From Pseudomonadota bacterium (GTDB lineage: Bacteria > Pseudomonadota > Alphaproteobacteria > Rhizobiales > Hyphomicrobiaceae): a stretch of 64,000 nucleotides of DNA. The position numbers and the translations under genes are program-made. Below the pieces are notes generated by a model. That model worked only from the letters and a program-made list of their open reading frames with translations. It searched no databases and was not told the origin of the DNA. The stretch spans positions 1 to 64,000 of the forward strand of contig JAFAFW010000043.1 of assembly GCA_023423275.1 (NCBI GenBank). The letters run 5' to 3'. Of this stretch, positions 53,339 to 62,458 are shown in pieces. Each line of letters begins with the position of its first letter. Positions within the stretch are counted from its first letter, which is position 1.

Positions 53339-53845
53339 ATGTCGATGTTTTCGCGTCTCATGCCAGCAACGGCCGGTGCCGTCGGCCTGTTCACGGTCGG
53401 GGCCTGTGCGACCTGGGCAACCGCGAGTGCGCCGGATTCATTCGCTGGCCTGGCTGGCCGCTGGGCCGGTCACGGCACCGTGTTGCCCGCGGCAGGCCCG
53501 GGCGAGGCCTTCAAGTGCGTGGTAACTTATCTTCCCGACGGAGACAGCTCCCGCCTCAAGCAGAACCTGCGCTGCAAGAGCGAGAACTACCGGCTGGATG
53601 CTTCGACGCACCTTCAGCTCGATGGCAGCGTGGTGACCGGCCGCTGGCAGGACAATATCTATACCGGGCTCAACGGCACCGTCAGCGGCACACTCACGGC
53701 GAGCGGCTTCGACATTTTGCTGAGCGGCCGGTTCTTCCAGGCCAAGATGGCTGTCGAGGGATCGCGCTGCGAGCAGCAGGTCCGGGTCGTGCCGGACCGC
53801 GCCGACTATATTCGCGAGGTCTCGGCATCACTGAAGAAGTGCTGA
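53339..53845 (+). CDS. Exported beta-barrel-like protein of unknown function
   Basis: A 168-residue protein with an N-terminal hydrophobic leader (TAGAVGLFTVGACATWATASA). The mature part has a lipocalin-like pattern of alternating strands: GLAGRWAGHGTVLPAAGPGE, FKCVVTYLPDG, LKQNLRCKSENYRLDAS, VVTGRWQDNIY, GTLTASGFDILLSGRFF. Conserved cysteines are CVVTY, LRCKS, SRCEQQ and a terminal Cys. The ATG at 53339 has GGGGGAG nine nt upstream. A small-molecule or envelope role is possible; the function is unknown. Confidence 0.72.
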   Translation: MSMFSRLMPATAGAVGLFTVGACATWATASAPDSFAGLAGRWAGHGTVLPAAGPGEAFKCVVTYLPDGDSSRLKQNLRCKSENYRLDASTHLQLDGSVVTGRWQDNIYTGLNGTVSGTLTASGFDILLSGRFFQAKMAVEGSRCEQQVRVVPDRADYIREVSASLKKC

Positions 53846-53852
53846 CGACATC

Positions 53853-53891
53853 AAAAAAAACAAAACGGCGTGGCCGCATCCGACCACGCCG
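53853..53891 (-). terminator. Rho-independent terminator after the orphan dctP gene
   Basis: On the minus strand a hairpin (CGGCGTGG / CCACGCCG, extended by a wobble pair, with a short loop) is followed by TTTTGTTTTTTTT. It lies 27 nt past the stop of the TRAP binding-protein gene. The same A-run lies just after the convergent exported-protein gene. Confidence 0.92.
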
Positions 53892-53917
53892 CCCGCACTT
53901 TGAACGGATGCGTCCTA

Positions 53918-55054
53918 TCAGTAGACGCCGTAGGTCTTCTCGTCGATCTTGCTGTAGAGATTGTCCTTCAGCACTTTGGTCAGGGCCGCCGGATCGTTGC
54001 GATCAACGTTCTTGAGCAAGCCGTCCCACTTTGCGAGCGCGGCCTCGAAGCGTGTGACCAGTCCCTCAGGATCCTTCAGCCTGAACTTTGACTTGCCTTG
54101 CTCGATCGCCTGCGTGCGCGCCACCTTCTGCGCGAATTCCTGCACCGACTTCTTCATCTCGTCGGTTTCGGGATAGACCGTCACCCCTTTGGACGGCGCC
54201 TCCTTCAGAGCGTCGTCGGCCGACTTCATATAGTCGAGCATCATCGGCGCGATCGAGTCGGCCACCGTATCCAGTACGATGCGACGCTCCTCGGGCTTCA
54301 GCTCCTTCCAGAAACCGCCATTGAAGGCCCACTCCCAGCCTGCCCAATAGAGACCAAGGGAAATCGTGCTGGTGTGCTTGGCGACATCCCACAGCGAACG
54401 GCTCTTCATGTCGTTGGCCGCGTTCGCCGCACAATCGAGCTGCCCCTTCTCAAGACCGGTAAACATTTCCGATGAAGGGACGCTGACGGGAACGATGCCG
54501 ACGGTTTTGCCCCAATCGGCATGGATGACACCCGGCATGCGAATCTTCAGACCCTTCAGGTCGGCGAGGGTCTCAACCTTCTTGCTGCACATCAGGATAT
54601 AGGGCGGCGTCGCATAGCCCCCGGCAAACACGATGCCATGCGCCTTGAACCGGGCCTGCATATCCGGATCGGTCATGTAGAAGTCCGTGACGGCGAACGT
54701 CACCGCCATCGTATCGGACACGCCGAGAGACAGCATCGAGACGACGTTGTCTTCAGGCAGGTCGGTCGGCGTATAGGTGCCGGCATGATAGGTGACGTGG
54801 GCGATACCGTCCTTCAGGCCGGACAGATGCGCGTTCGGCGGCAGCAGCGCCGTTCCCGTGAAAACTTTCGCCTTCAGTTCACCCTTCGATGCCGCTTCGA
54901 GGTCTTTGGCCCAGGCCAGATAAGCCTTTGTCAGCGGGTGCGTATCCGGAAACCAGATGCTGGCGTTCATCTCTTTTGCTGCGTACGCAGTGGCCGATCC
55001 TGCCAGGAGAACTGCAGCAGCGGCGACGGACAGAAATCGTTTACGACTCATCAT
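53918..55054 (-). CDS. TRAP transporter substrate-binding protein (orphan)
   Basis: A periplasmic DctP-family solute receptor of 378 residues with signal peptide MSRKRFLSVAAAAVLLAGSATAYA. Family features are the lead WFPDTHPLTKAYLAWAKDL, the ligand arginine expected in LKGLKIRMPGVIHADWGK, and a C-terminal helix ending KVLKDNLYSKIDEKTYGVY. The ATG at 55054 is preceded by AAGGGTGAG. A strong terminator follows, and no dctQ or dctM gene is adjacent. It must use membrane subunits encoded elsewhere or serve as a sensor protein. The ligand is unknown. Confidence 0.9.
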   Translation of the reverse strand: MMSRKRFLSVAAAAVLLAGSATAYAAKEMNASIWFPDTHPLTKAYLAWAKDLEAASKGELKAKVFTGTALLPPNAHLSGLKDGIAHVTYHAGTYTPTDLPEDNVVSMLSLGVSDTMAVTFAVTDFYMTDPDMQARFKAHGIVFAGGYATPPYILMCSKKVETLADLKGLKIRMPGVIHADWGKTVGIVPVSVPSSEMFTGLEKGQLDCAANAANDMKSRSLWDVAKHTSTISLGLYWAGWEWAFNGGFWKELKPEERRIVLDTVADSIAPMMLDYMKSADDALKEAPSKGVTVYPETDEMKKSVQEFAQKVARTQAIEQGKSKFRLKDPEGLVTRFEAALAKWDGLLKNVDRNDPAALTKVLKDNLYSKIDEKTYGVY

Positions 55055-55256
55055 ATGCTCACCCTTCAAGACGATCGTCGGCTCCCTTTACTCGACGTCC
55101 CGCTCTGCAAGACCCTTTCGAGGCGGGGCCAGTCTCGGCTATCGCGCGGGCTTTTTCAATCGCAGGTGTAAAGTCGGGGCCAGAACCGCTGCGCCCTTGC
55201 CGCCCGGGCGTGACGCTGCTTGACTGCGGAACGAACAGACTGCCTACGGGGTAGCC

Positions 55257-56864
55257 ATGCCGAAGATCATTTCGCAGATCAGCCCGAACTCGGATGCGTT
55301 CCGGGACAATGCCGCCGCAATGCAAGCGCTGGTTGCAGACCTCGCGGCCAAGCGGACCGAGACCGCAGAGGGAGGGCCGGAAAAACTGCGCCAACGTCAT
55401 ATGGCACGGGGCAAACTGCTGCCGCGCCAACGGGTGTTACGGCTCGTCGACCCTGGAACGCCGTTTCTCGAACTTTCACAACTCGCCGCCTATGGCATGT
55501 ATTCCGGCGACATTCACGGCGCCGGTCTCATCACCGGCGTCGGCCGGGTTTCGGGCCGCGAATGCATGATCGTTGCCAATGACGCGACCATCAAGGGCGG
55601 CACCTACTTTCCGTTGACGGTGAAGAAACATCTCCGCGCCCAGGAGATTGCGCGTGAGAACCATCTGCCCTGCCTCTATCTGGTCGACAGCGGCGGCGCA
55701 AACCTGCCGCATCACACGGAGGTGTTTCCCGACAAGGAACACTTCGGGCGCATCTTCTACAATCAGGCGCGCATGTCGGCGGAAGGCATCCCGCAGATCG
55801 CCGTGGTGATGGGGAGTTGCACGGCGGGCGGCGCTTATGTCCCGGCCATGTCGGACGAAAGCATCATCGTGCGCCGCCAGGGCACCATTTTCCTGGGCGG
55901 TCCGCCGCTGGTAAAGGCCGCAACCGGCGAAACCGTCAGCGCAGAGGATCTCGGCGGCGCGGACGTCCATACACGTCTTTCAGGGGTCGCCGACCATTAC
56001 GCGTTAGACGACGCACATGCGCTCGATATCGCCCGCAACATCGTCGGCAGCCTCAATGCGGTCCGCAGTCGCGATATCGTCGTCACATCGGCGCGCCCGC
56101 CCGCGTATCCCACAGATGAGATCGACGGCTGCGTCCCCTCCTCCCTCATGACGCAATATGATGCGCGCGAGGTGATCGCGCGCATTGTCGACGGATCTGA
56201 GCTGCATGAATTCAAGGCGCTTTATGCGACCACGCTGGTGACGGGCTTCGCGCGGATCGAGGGCCTTCCCGTCGCCATCCTCGCCAACAACGGGATTCTC
56301 TACTCGGAAACGGCGCAAAAGGCGGCGCACTTCATCGAGCTCGCATGCCAGCGGCGCATTCCTCTGCTATTCCTGCAGAACATCACAGGCTTCATGGTCG
56401 GTCGCGAAGCGGAGGCAGGCGGCATCGCGCGGCATGGCGCCAAGATGGTGACGGCCGTTGCCAGCGCCAATGTTCCCAAGATCACGGTCATCATCGGCGG
56501 CAGTTACGGCGCCGGAAACTACGCCATGTGCGGACGCGCCTATGGACCGCGCTTTCTGTTCATGTGGCCCAATGCGCGCATCTCCGTCATGGGCGGTCCG
56601 CAAGCGGCATCGGTATTGGCGACGGTGCGCCGTGACAACGTCGAGGCCGAAGGCCGATCCTGGAGCGCGGAGGACGAGACGGCCTTCAAAGCGCCGATCC
56701 TGGAACAGTACGAGCACGAGGGTCATCCCTACTATGCAACGGCGCGGCTGTGGGATGACGGAATTATCGCCCCACAGGAGACACGCCGCGTGCTTGGCCT
56801 GAGCCTCGCCGCTTGCCTGAATGCGCCCATACCACCGACTCGCTTCGGCGTTTTCCGCATGTAG
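55257..56864 (+). CDS. Acyl-CoA carboxylase carboxyltransferase subunit (methylcrotonyl-CoA carboxylase beta type)
   Basis: A 535-residue carboxyltransferase with two crotonase-like halves. The first has CLYLVDSGGANLPHHTEVFPD, MGSCTAGGAYVPAMSDE and IFLGGPPLVKAATGE. The second has LFLQNITGFMVGREAEAGG, SYGAGNYAMCGRAY and GGPQAASVLATV. These blocks and the length fit the MCC beta subunit of leucine breakdown. The biotin-carrying alpha subunit gene, normally adjacent, is not seen. A geranyl-CoA carboxylase beta subunit is a less likely alternative. Confidence 0.9.
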   Translation: MPKIISQISPNSDAFRDNAAAMQALVADLAAKRTETAEGGPEKLRQRHMARGKLLPRQRVLRLVDPGTPFLELSQLAAYGMYSGDIHGAGLITGVGRVSGRECMIVANDATIKGGTYFPLTVKKHLRAQEIARENHLPCLYLVDSGGANLPHHTEVFPDKEHFGRIFYNQARMSAEGIPQIAVVMGSCTAGGAYVPAMSDESIIVRRQGTIFLGGPPLVKAATGETVSAEDLGGADVHTRLSGVADHYALDDAHALDIARNIVGSLNAVRSRDIVVTSARPPAYPTDEIDGCVPSSLMTQYDAREVIARIVDGSELHEFKALYATTLVTGFARIEGLPVAILANNGILYSETAQKAAHFIELACQRRIPLLFLQNITGFMVGREAEAGGIARHGAKMVTAVASANVPKITVIIGGSYGAGNYAMCGRAYGPRFLFMWPNARISVMGGPQAASVLATVRRDNVEAEGRSWSAEDETAFKAPILEQYEHEGHPYYATARLWDDGIIAPQETRRVLGLSLAACLNAPIPPTRFGVFRM

Positions 56865-57089
56865 ACCGCGTTGCCTGTGTTTTATCTGCGTGCACGTCCA
56901 ATCAGCAGTCTGAGGATAATGCGCCACATGTCACAGACTTGACACGTGCGGGCGGCGACAACGGCCCGGGAATCGCGCGAAACTGATCCTGGCGCTCCAT
57001 ACAGAACGCTCGGCGCCTAGTCGTCGGACGCCGAAAAGCAGATTGGTTCAGGGAGGGAATTCGTCGAACCTGTATTCGAGGATTCCGCC

Positions 57090-57374
57090 ATGTCCATCAG
57101 ATGGTTATCACTATCCCTCCTGCTCGCCGCGACACCCGCGTGGGCGCATGACTGGTATCCCTGGGACTGCTGCTCGGGCTTTGATTGCGCACCGGTCGAG
57201 CGCGCGCAGGTTTTGCCAAACGCCGAGCTTCTGGTGACCTCGAAGCACGGCACAACACTGGTACCGGCGACCTTTCCAAAGCGCGACTCGCAGGACAACC
57301 GGATGCACGTGTGCATGCGAAAGGGAGAGCGTGGAATGACACCGATCTGCATCTTCCTTCCGCCATCGACCTGA
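57090..57374 (+). CDS. Small cysteine-rich exported protein
   Basis: A 94-residue protein with a signal peptide (MSIRWLSLSLLLAATPAWA). The mature part starts HDWYPWDCCSGFDCAPV and contains five cysteines in all, the last two in RMHVCMRKG and TPICIFLPP. Short proteins with this HDWYPxxCCSxxDC lead recur in Hyphomicrobiales, from general knowledge. The motif suggests metal or redox chemistry in the periplasm, but no function is established. It lies alone upstream of a converging AraC-type gene. Confidence 0.78.
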   Translation: MSIRWLSLSLLLAATPAWAHDWYPWDCCSGFDCAPVERAQVLPNAELLVTSKHGTTLVPATFPKRDSQDNRMHVCMRKGERGMTPICIFLPPST

Positions 57375-57390
57375 CGCGAAGGGACCGGGC

Positions 57391-58440
57391 TCAGCGCCTT
57401 TGCCCAGTCAAGGCAAGCGTGGTGCGCCGGGTTTCGTCCCGCAGGGCACGTGGCGGCCGGCCGAACCAGGCACGCGCGGCGCGCGTGAAGGCGCTCTGTT
57501 CGGAGAAGCCCAACATGTAGGCGATCTCCGTCAGGGATAAATCGGTGTCGCGCAGATAGCGGACGGCGAGTGAGCGCCGCGTGTCACTCAGGACGCGTTC
57601 GAAAGTCGTACCTTGCTGGGCGAGCCGGTTTTGCAACGCGCGCGGCGATATCCGCAAACGCCTTGCGATATTGTCCAGCAAAGGTGGCTCGGAACTCAGC
57701 GTATCGGTGATTGCCCGGGCCGTCCGCATGACGAGATCCGCGCGTGACTTCAGCTCGCTCAACTTGACCTCTCCGGCCGCTCGCAGAATGCTGAAGAGAC
57801 GCGGATCAGCTTCTTCGGACCGTCGAACGAGGGCACGGCTATCGATCGCAACACAATTGCGCTGACCATTGAACACCGTTCGCGGGCCGATAATCCTGTG
57901 CACAGCCACGAGGCAGGGCGGTTCACGATGCTCAACTTCGACAGCCTGCGGATACCAGTCGCCGCCAGTGATCTGCCTCAGCCGCAGCACGAGTGTTGCC
58001 ATAAGAAAACTGACGATCTGGGTGCGTGGCGCCGTCAGATGCTCCGGAAAGCGCCAGCTCAGCTCGGCCGTCTCGCCTTCGTCGCTGAGCTCGACTGTTA
58101 TCGGATGCAAAACAAGATTTCCGTACTGCTTCACCGCGTGCAACGCTTCGCGTACCGTCGTCGCGTGCATCACGAGATATCCGACGACGCCGCTGGCACC
58201 CTTGGGATACGACTCGGCGAAGGCAAGCCCGAGGCAGGGATCACCAATCCGTTCCGCCGCGGTTTCCATCACCAGCGCCACGGTATCGAACGGCAATCTG
58301 TGTTCGGGATCCTCCAAATCGCCGAGATCGACCCCAATTTCAGCCAACAACTGGTCATAATCCACCCCGCGCGAGCGCACCAACTCTCGGAAACCCGTGA
58401 GCATGCTCGCGAGAAGTGTGACGTCGTTGCCTGCCTTCAT
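57391..58440 (-). CDS. AraC-family transcriptional regulator (OruR-like)
   Basis: A 349-residue regulator with an N-terminal arabinose-operon-regulator-like domain (PF12625 type) containing PFDTVALVMETAAERIGDPCLGLAFAES and ASGVVGYLVMHATTVREAL. The C-terminal double helix-turn-helix has ISPRALQNRLAQQGTTFERVL and LTEIAYMLGFSEQSAFTRAARAWFG. The target is unknown. It diverges from the marR gene across 204 nt that probably hold promoters for both. Confidence 0.92.
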   Translation of the reverse strand: MKAGNDVTLLASMLTGFRELVRSRGVDYDQLLAEIGVDLGDLEDPEHRLPFDTVALVMETAAERIGDPCLGLAFAESYPKGASGVVGYLVMHATTVREALHAVKQYGNLVLHPITVELSDEGETAELSWRFPEHLTAPRTQIVSFLMATLVLRLRQITGGDWYPQAVEVEHREPPCLVAVHRIIGPRTVFNGQRNCVAIDSRALVRRSEEADPRLFSILRAAGEVKLSELKSRADLVMRTARAITDTLSSEPPLLDNIARRLRISPRALQNRLAQQGTTFERVLSDTRRSLAVRYLRDTDLSLTEIAYMLGFSEQSAFTRAARAWFGRPPRALRDETRRTTLALTGQRR

Positions 58441-58644
58441 GGCGGCGTATCATGCTTAGATAGAAGGAAAAACCAATGACGCTATTCGCCGCGATACGAA
58501 GTGGAAAACGTTAACATCGGGGGGCCCAGGGTCAAGTCGAGTCCGTTAGAACGCCGTAATTAGACACAATATTCAGCAGCGTGACGGTCTCGGTAATGAC
58601 GAAGGCCTGTTGCTCTGTCCTACAGTCCTCGCTGGAGCTTATCG

Positions 58645-59133
58645 ATGACATCTTCTTCCCGTGAACTCGCGCTGATGAACTCAGCCCTTCATCTTCTTCA
58701 TCGCGCCGGACAACGCGCCGATGAACTGTTCTCTGCGACCATGGGTGAAAATGATCTGACACCGCGCCAGTTCGCCGTCCTGAAGGCCGTCGCGAAGTCG
58801 GAAGATCTCAGCCAGACAGCTCTGGTCCAACAAACCGGTATCGATCGCTCGACCCTGGCGGACATTGTTCGCCGCCTTATCAAGAAAGGGGTTCTGCAGC
58901 GGCGGCGCACATCGCATGACGCCAGGATGTATGCCGTTCGCCTGACTGCTGCGGGACGTGATCTGCTGCGTACGGCCGAACCTGCAGTCAAGACGACCGA
59001 AGAGCAGCTCTTGGCCGTCCTTCCGGTGCGGCAGCGTTCGGCGATGATCGATGCACTCAGCACGATCGTCACGGCACTGGAGCCGTCCGACGTTATGGAA
59101 GAGGTCGCACCGGTCCGCAAGTCGCGCCGCTGA
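58645..59133 (+). CDS. MarR-family transcriptional regulator
   Basis: A 162-residue winged-helix regulator. The DNA-binding region is LTPRQFAVLKAVAKSEDLSQ, then GIDRSTLADIVRRLIKKGVLQRRRT with the wing DARMYAVRLTAAGRDLL. Helices at both ends would form the dimer. MarR proteins usually repress their own or nearby genes and respond to phenolic or oxidative signals; no ligand is predictable here. Confidence 0.93.
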   Translation: MTSSSRELALMNSALHLLHRAGQRADELFSATMGENDLTPRQFAVLKAVAKSEDLSQTALVQQTGIDRSTLADIVRRLIKKGVLQRRRTSHDARMYAVRLTAAGRDLLRTAEPAVKTTEEQLLAVLPVRQRSAMIDALSTIVTALEPSDVMEEVAPVRKSRR

Positions 59134-59167
59134 AAGCGCGCTTACTGAACACCCGATTTTTTTGAAT

Positions 59168-59204
59168 AGAACGGTCCCCTCCGGAAACAGAGCGGGGCCG
59201 TTCT
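59168..59204 (+). terminator. Probable terminator between marR and the fused MFS/spermidine synthase gene
   Basis: AGAACGGTCCCC pairs with GGGGCCGTTCT (one wobble) around a loop of about 14 nt. It lies 35 nt after the marR stop and just before the stop of the converging gene. The following GCTTTC is a weak T-run, so the call is moderate. Confidence 0.5.
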
Positions 59205-59208
59205 GCTT

Positions 59209-61623
59209 TCAGCGCTTCATTTTGGAAAGAAACGGCCCAAGGACATCCGAATAATCGTCGGTCCAGGCACGCAGAGAGGACACCTCGAACTCGACAGCCT
59301 CGGGCCGCCCGCGGAAGCCGTCGATGACGGCCGCGCTCTTGGAAAAGATCGCCACGGTCGATGTTGTGCTGGCGTAACTGCCGTCGGCCTCGTCATCCGA
59401 CAGGATCAATCCGGAAAATTCCGGGACGAGCGGCAGCGTCGCCGCCAGCACGGAATCGAGATCGAGATAGCGATTCGAGATGTGCAACAGGACGATGCCA
59501 TCCGGCTTCAGTTTCGCTGCATAGAGCCGCAGCGCTTCGGCTGTCATCAGATGAACCGGCACGGCGTCGGACGTGAAAGCATCCACGATGATGAGATCGA
59601 AACTCTCGGGCTCTTCGCGGCCGATGGTCAATCGTGCATCACCCAGGACGATGTCCGGCTTTTCCTGGCAGTGATGCAGGAAGCTGAAGCTCTCCGGATT
59701 GCGCGCGATCTTGACGACAAGCGGATCGATCTCGAAGAAACGCCAGCGCTCCTCGGACGCCGAATGACACGCCATCGAACCGGCGCCCAGACCGATCACC
59801 CCGTAGCGTCCGTGGCGATCCTGCGCCGATAGCCTCTGGCGAACCTCCGCGACGGTAATCGCCATAGGACTTTTCGGATGATAGTAGGTTCCCGGCGTCG
59901 GATCGTCGAAAACGGCGCCCTCGGCATCGCGGATCCGCTGTGCCCCGTGCAGTGTCGTTCCGTGGGTCAGAATATTGTAGTCGCCATCGTTTGACTGCAT
60001 CACGCGATAAACGCCGAAATAACTGCGAACCGCATCGCCCCGCTTGACGGTCGACGGCAGCATGACGACAGCCAGAAACATCAGCATGGCCAGCACGAAC
60101 TGGCGCTGCGGATGCCAGGCACAGGCCAGGAGCGCGACGGCAAAGGCAAGCGAGATCAGGGCCGCCGTTCCCCAATCGAACACAATCCCACGCGCCCAGG
60201 CGGTGAGCCACCCGATGGTGTCTTCCGTACCCATCGCCAGCAGCCAGTCGCTGATCGTCGGCATCCAGTAGATGGCAAGCAGGCCAGTTGCGAAGATCAG
60301 CCACAGGCGCATCAGTTCGTGCGCACCGGCGACATCCAGGGATGCCCATGAGGCCGGAACAGGTATCCGCACCACTCTGAGCAGACTGGTTCCGGCCTGT
60401 CCCGCCAGATGGAACACGCGCGCTGCGCCGGGACGGCACGCCATCGTCAGCGCGACGAGCAGCGGATACTCGAAGACTTCAGAGAAAAGCTGAGGCGCAA
60501 TCAAAGCCGCAAAGAGACCGCCCAGCACACCGCCGAGCGAGAGCCAGAGATAAAACTCGGTGAGAAAGCGCGGGGCCGGACGCAGATCATACAGAAAGCG
60601 ATGCGCCACCAGTGCCGATGTGAAAAAGACGGCCACACCGGTTACGCTCGAAATCACCCAACCATCGTGCTTGGTCTGAGAAAGTTGCAGCAGCGCCACC
60701 ACAACCGCTGCCAGATGCAGAACCAGCAGGAACCGCATAGGGATCAGCCCGCGCTCGCGGAACACGATAACGAACGTCAACAGATACAGCGCCAGCGGCA
60801 CCACCCACAGCAGCGGTGCCGAGGCGACGTCCGTGCTCACGTGCGTGGTGAAGGCCGTCAACAAGGCGGACGGCACCATCGCCAAGCCAACCCAGCCCCA
60901 TCGCAGGGACCACGACGGTCGCTCGTCCAATTCGCCCTGAGCTTGCACGGCTGTGGGTGCCGTTCTCTCGGCGCGCGTGTAAAGCGTCCAGAAACACAGC
61001 GCGATGGCCGCGATGAGCACAAGAAATCCACCGCTCCAGACCTCCGCCAGTGCGCGAACACCAAGAGCTGGCTCAAGCAGGAAGGGATAGCCGATCAGAG
61101 CGATCAAACTGCCGAGGTTGCTCGCGGCATAAAGGAAGTAGGGATCCCGTCCATCGGGATGCCCCGTGGCCGCGAACCAGGCCTGCAGCAGGGGGGCGTT
61201 GGCCGATACCGCAAGAAACGGCAACCCCACCGCAATCGAGAACAAGCCAAGCTGCCAGAGGTAGGGACTACCGCTCGGTGGCGGTTCGGTCCAGCTCTCG
61301 GGCAATCCGATCGGCAGGGCGAGCAGGGCAAGGCCGCAAATGGCGAGATGGCAGACACCCGCCATGCGCGCCGGGACGTGCTGGTTGACGAGATGGGCGT
61401 AGCAATATCCAGCCAGCAGCGCGCCCTGGAAGAAGCACATCGCCACCGCCCAAACCGAGGGCGATCCGCCCAGCACGGGCAGCACCATCTTGGCGAACAG
61501 CGGCTGGATGGAGAACAGGAGCAGCGCCGACAGAAACGTCGTTGCCGTGAAAACGGCGATGAGACCGAATCCGCCTGACCGCACGCTTCCCGGTGCGGCC
61601 GGTCGAAGACCATCGCCGTCCAT
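59209..61623 (-). CDS. Fused membrane (MFS-like) / spermidine synthase-like protein
   Basis: An 804-residue fusion. Residues about 18-520 contain some 13-14 membrane segments (LIAVFTATTFLSALLLFSIQPLFAK, WAVAMCFFQGALLAGYCYAHL). The C-terminal 240 residues have a spermidine-synthase-like SAM fold: YGVIGLGAGSMACHSASEE, FFEIDPLVVKIARNPESF, DLIIVDAFTSDAVPVHLMTAEAL. Such fusions are widespread in proteobacteria under the name fused MFS/spermidine synthase. The reaction is not established; aminopropyl or methyl transfer at the membrane is conceivable. It is transcribed alone. Confidence 0.88.
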   Translation of the reverse strand: MDGDGLRPAAPGSVRSGGFGLIAVFTATTFLSALLLFSIQPLFAKMVLPVLGGSPSVWAVAMCFFQGALLAGYCYAHLVNQHVPARMAGVCHLAICGLALLALPIGLPESWTEPPPSGSPYLWQLGLFSIAVGLPFLAVSANAPLLQAWFAATGHPDGRDPYFLYAASNLGSLIALIGYPFLLEPALGVRALAEVWSGGFLVLIAAIALCFWTLYTRAERTAPTAVQAQGELDERPSWSLRWGWVGLAMVPSALLTAFTTHVSTDVASAPLLWVVPLALYLLTFVIVFRERGLIPMRFLLVLHLAAVVVALLQLSQTKHDGWVISSVTGVAVFFTSALVAHRFLYDLRPAPRFLTEFYLWLSLGGVLGGLFAALIAPQLFSEVFEYPLLVALTMACRPGAARVFHLAGQAGTSLLRVVRIPVPASWASLDVAGAHELMRLWLIFATGLLAIYWMPTISDWLLAMGTEDTIGWLTAWARGIVFDWGTAALISLAFAVALLACAWHPQRQFVLAMLMFLAVVMLPSTVKRGDAVRSYFGVYRVMQSNDGDYNILTHGTTLHGAQRIRDAEGAVFDDPTPGTYYHPKSPMAITVAEVRQRLSAQDRHGRYGVIGLGAGSMACHSASEERWRFFEIDPLVVKIARNPESFSFLHHCQEKPDIVLGDARLTIGREEPESFDLIIVDAFTSDAVPVHLMTAEALRLYAAKLKPDGIVLLHISNRYLDLDSVLAATLPLVPEFSGLILSDDEADGSYASTTSTVAIFSKSAAVIDGFRGRPEAVEFEVSSLRAWTDDYSDVLGPFLSKMKR

Positions 61624-61670
61624 TCAAACTCCTGTACCCGTTTACCCTGCTCCCGCGCCGCGAGAGGCCG

Positions 61671-62363
61671 CTAGACCGTAACGGCCTTTCCGACGCTCGG
61701 TACTACGACATTTTCGCCTGACATCTCAGTCACAAACGCGTCAGCATTAGGGTCAAGCATGCCGGGGAACGTACCGTAATGGCAGGGCAGGATTGTGCTG
61801 AAGCGGAAGAACTTCTTGCAGGCAAAGGCCGCCGACTTCGCCCCCATCGTGAACCGATCGCCGATCGGAACGATCCCGATATCCGGCTTATGGAGTTCGT
61901 TGATGAGTTCCATACCGGAAAACACGTCTGTGTCGCCCATATGATAGACGGTCTTGCCTTCCTTGGTGCGCAGTACGATCCCGCACGGGTTACCAAGATA
62001 AACGCCGCCTGACGAAGACGAATGCAGGGCATTGGTGAGCGTCAGGTCGAAGTCGGCGGAGCGCACCGTGCCGCCCGTATTCATCGGCTCGAGCTTCTCA
62101 ACTCCCTTCTGAGCAACGTGCGTCGCCAATTCGAAGACCGCGAACAATGCCGCACCCGTTTTCTTGCAGACCTCCGCCGCGTCGCCGATGTGATCGTCAT
62201 GTCCGTGGGTCAGCGCAACGTGCGTGACACCGTTTGTCGCATCATCCCAAGCCACGCCCGATTTCTCGAACGTCGGATTACCTTTGAGAAACGGATCGAT
62301 GAGCACAACGCTCCCGCCGGTCTCAATGCGGAAGCAGGAGTGGCCAAACCAGGTGACTTTCAT
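61671..62363 (-). CDS. UPF0173 metal-dependent hydrolase (metallo-beta-lactamase fold)
   Basis: A 230-residue protein. Metal motifs are WFGHSCFRIE near the start, LTHGHDDHIGDA (HxHxDH), YHMGDTDVFSGM and LPCHYGTFP. These mark the UPF0173/YtkL group. The fold and metal site predict hydrolysis, but the natural substrate is unknown. It is divergent from ruvX across about 95 nt. Confidence 0.93.
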   Translation of the reverse strand: MKVTWFGHSCFRIETGGSVVLIDPFLKGNPTFEKSGVAWDDATNGVTHVALTHGHDDHIGDAAEVCKKTGAALFAVFELATHVAQKGVEKLEPMNTGGTVRSADFDLTLTNALHSSSSGGVYLGNPCGIVLRTKEGKTVYHMGDTDVFSGMELINELHKPDIGIVPIGDRFTMGAKSAAFACKKFFRFSTILPCHYGTFPGMLDPNADAFVTEMSGENVVVPSVGKAVTV

Positions 62364-62458
62364 GGGGTTCCTCGTCGTCTAGCGCGATTTGTCTGTTCGA
62401 CCTGTAGTATAGGGTGCCTCAGTCTGCCAACAACCCGCAACGCGATTGGCCGTTTCCT

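Noticed and set aside
59111..59220. Possible MarR operator from AAGCGCGCTT and TCAGCGCTT repeats after marR
   Set aside because: The elements are short, GC-rich and lie downstream of the gene, so chance is the simpler explanation.
60409..61578. A 389-codon plus-strand frame opposite the fused membrane/spermidine synthase gene
   Set aside because: The product is extremely Arg/Gln/His-rich, which is the complement of hydrophobic membrane codons; no motif is seen.
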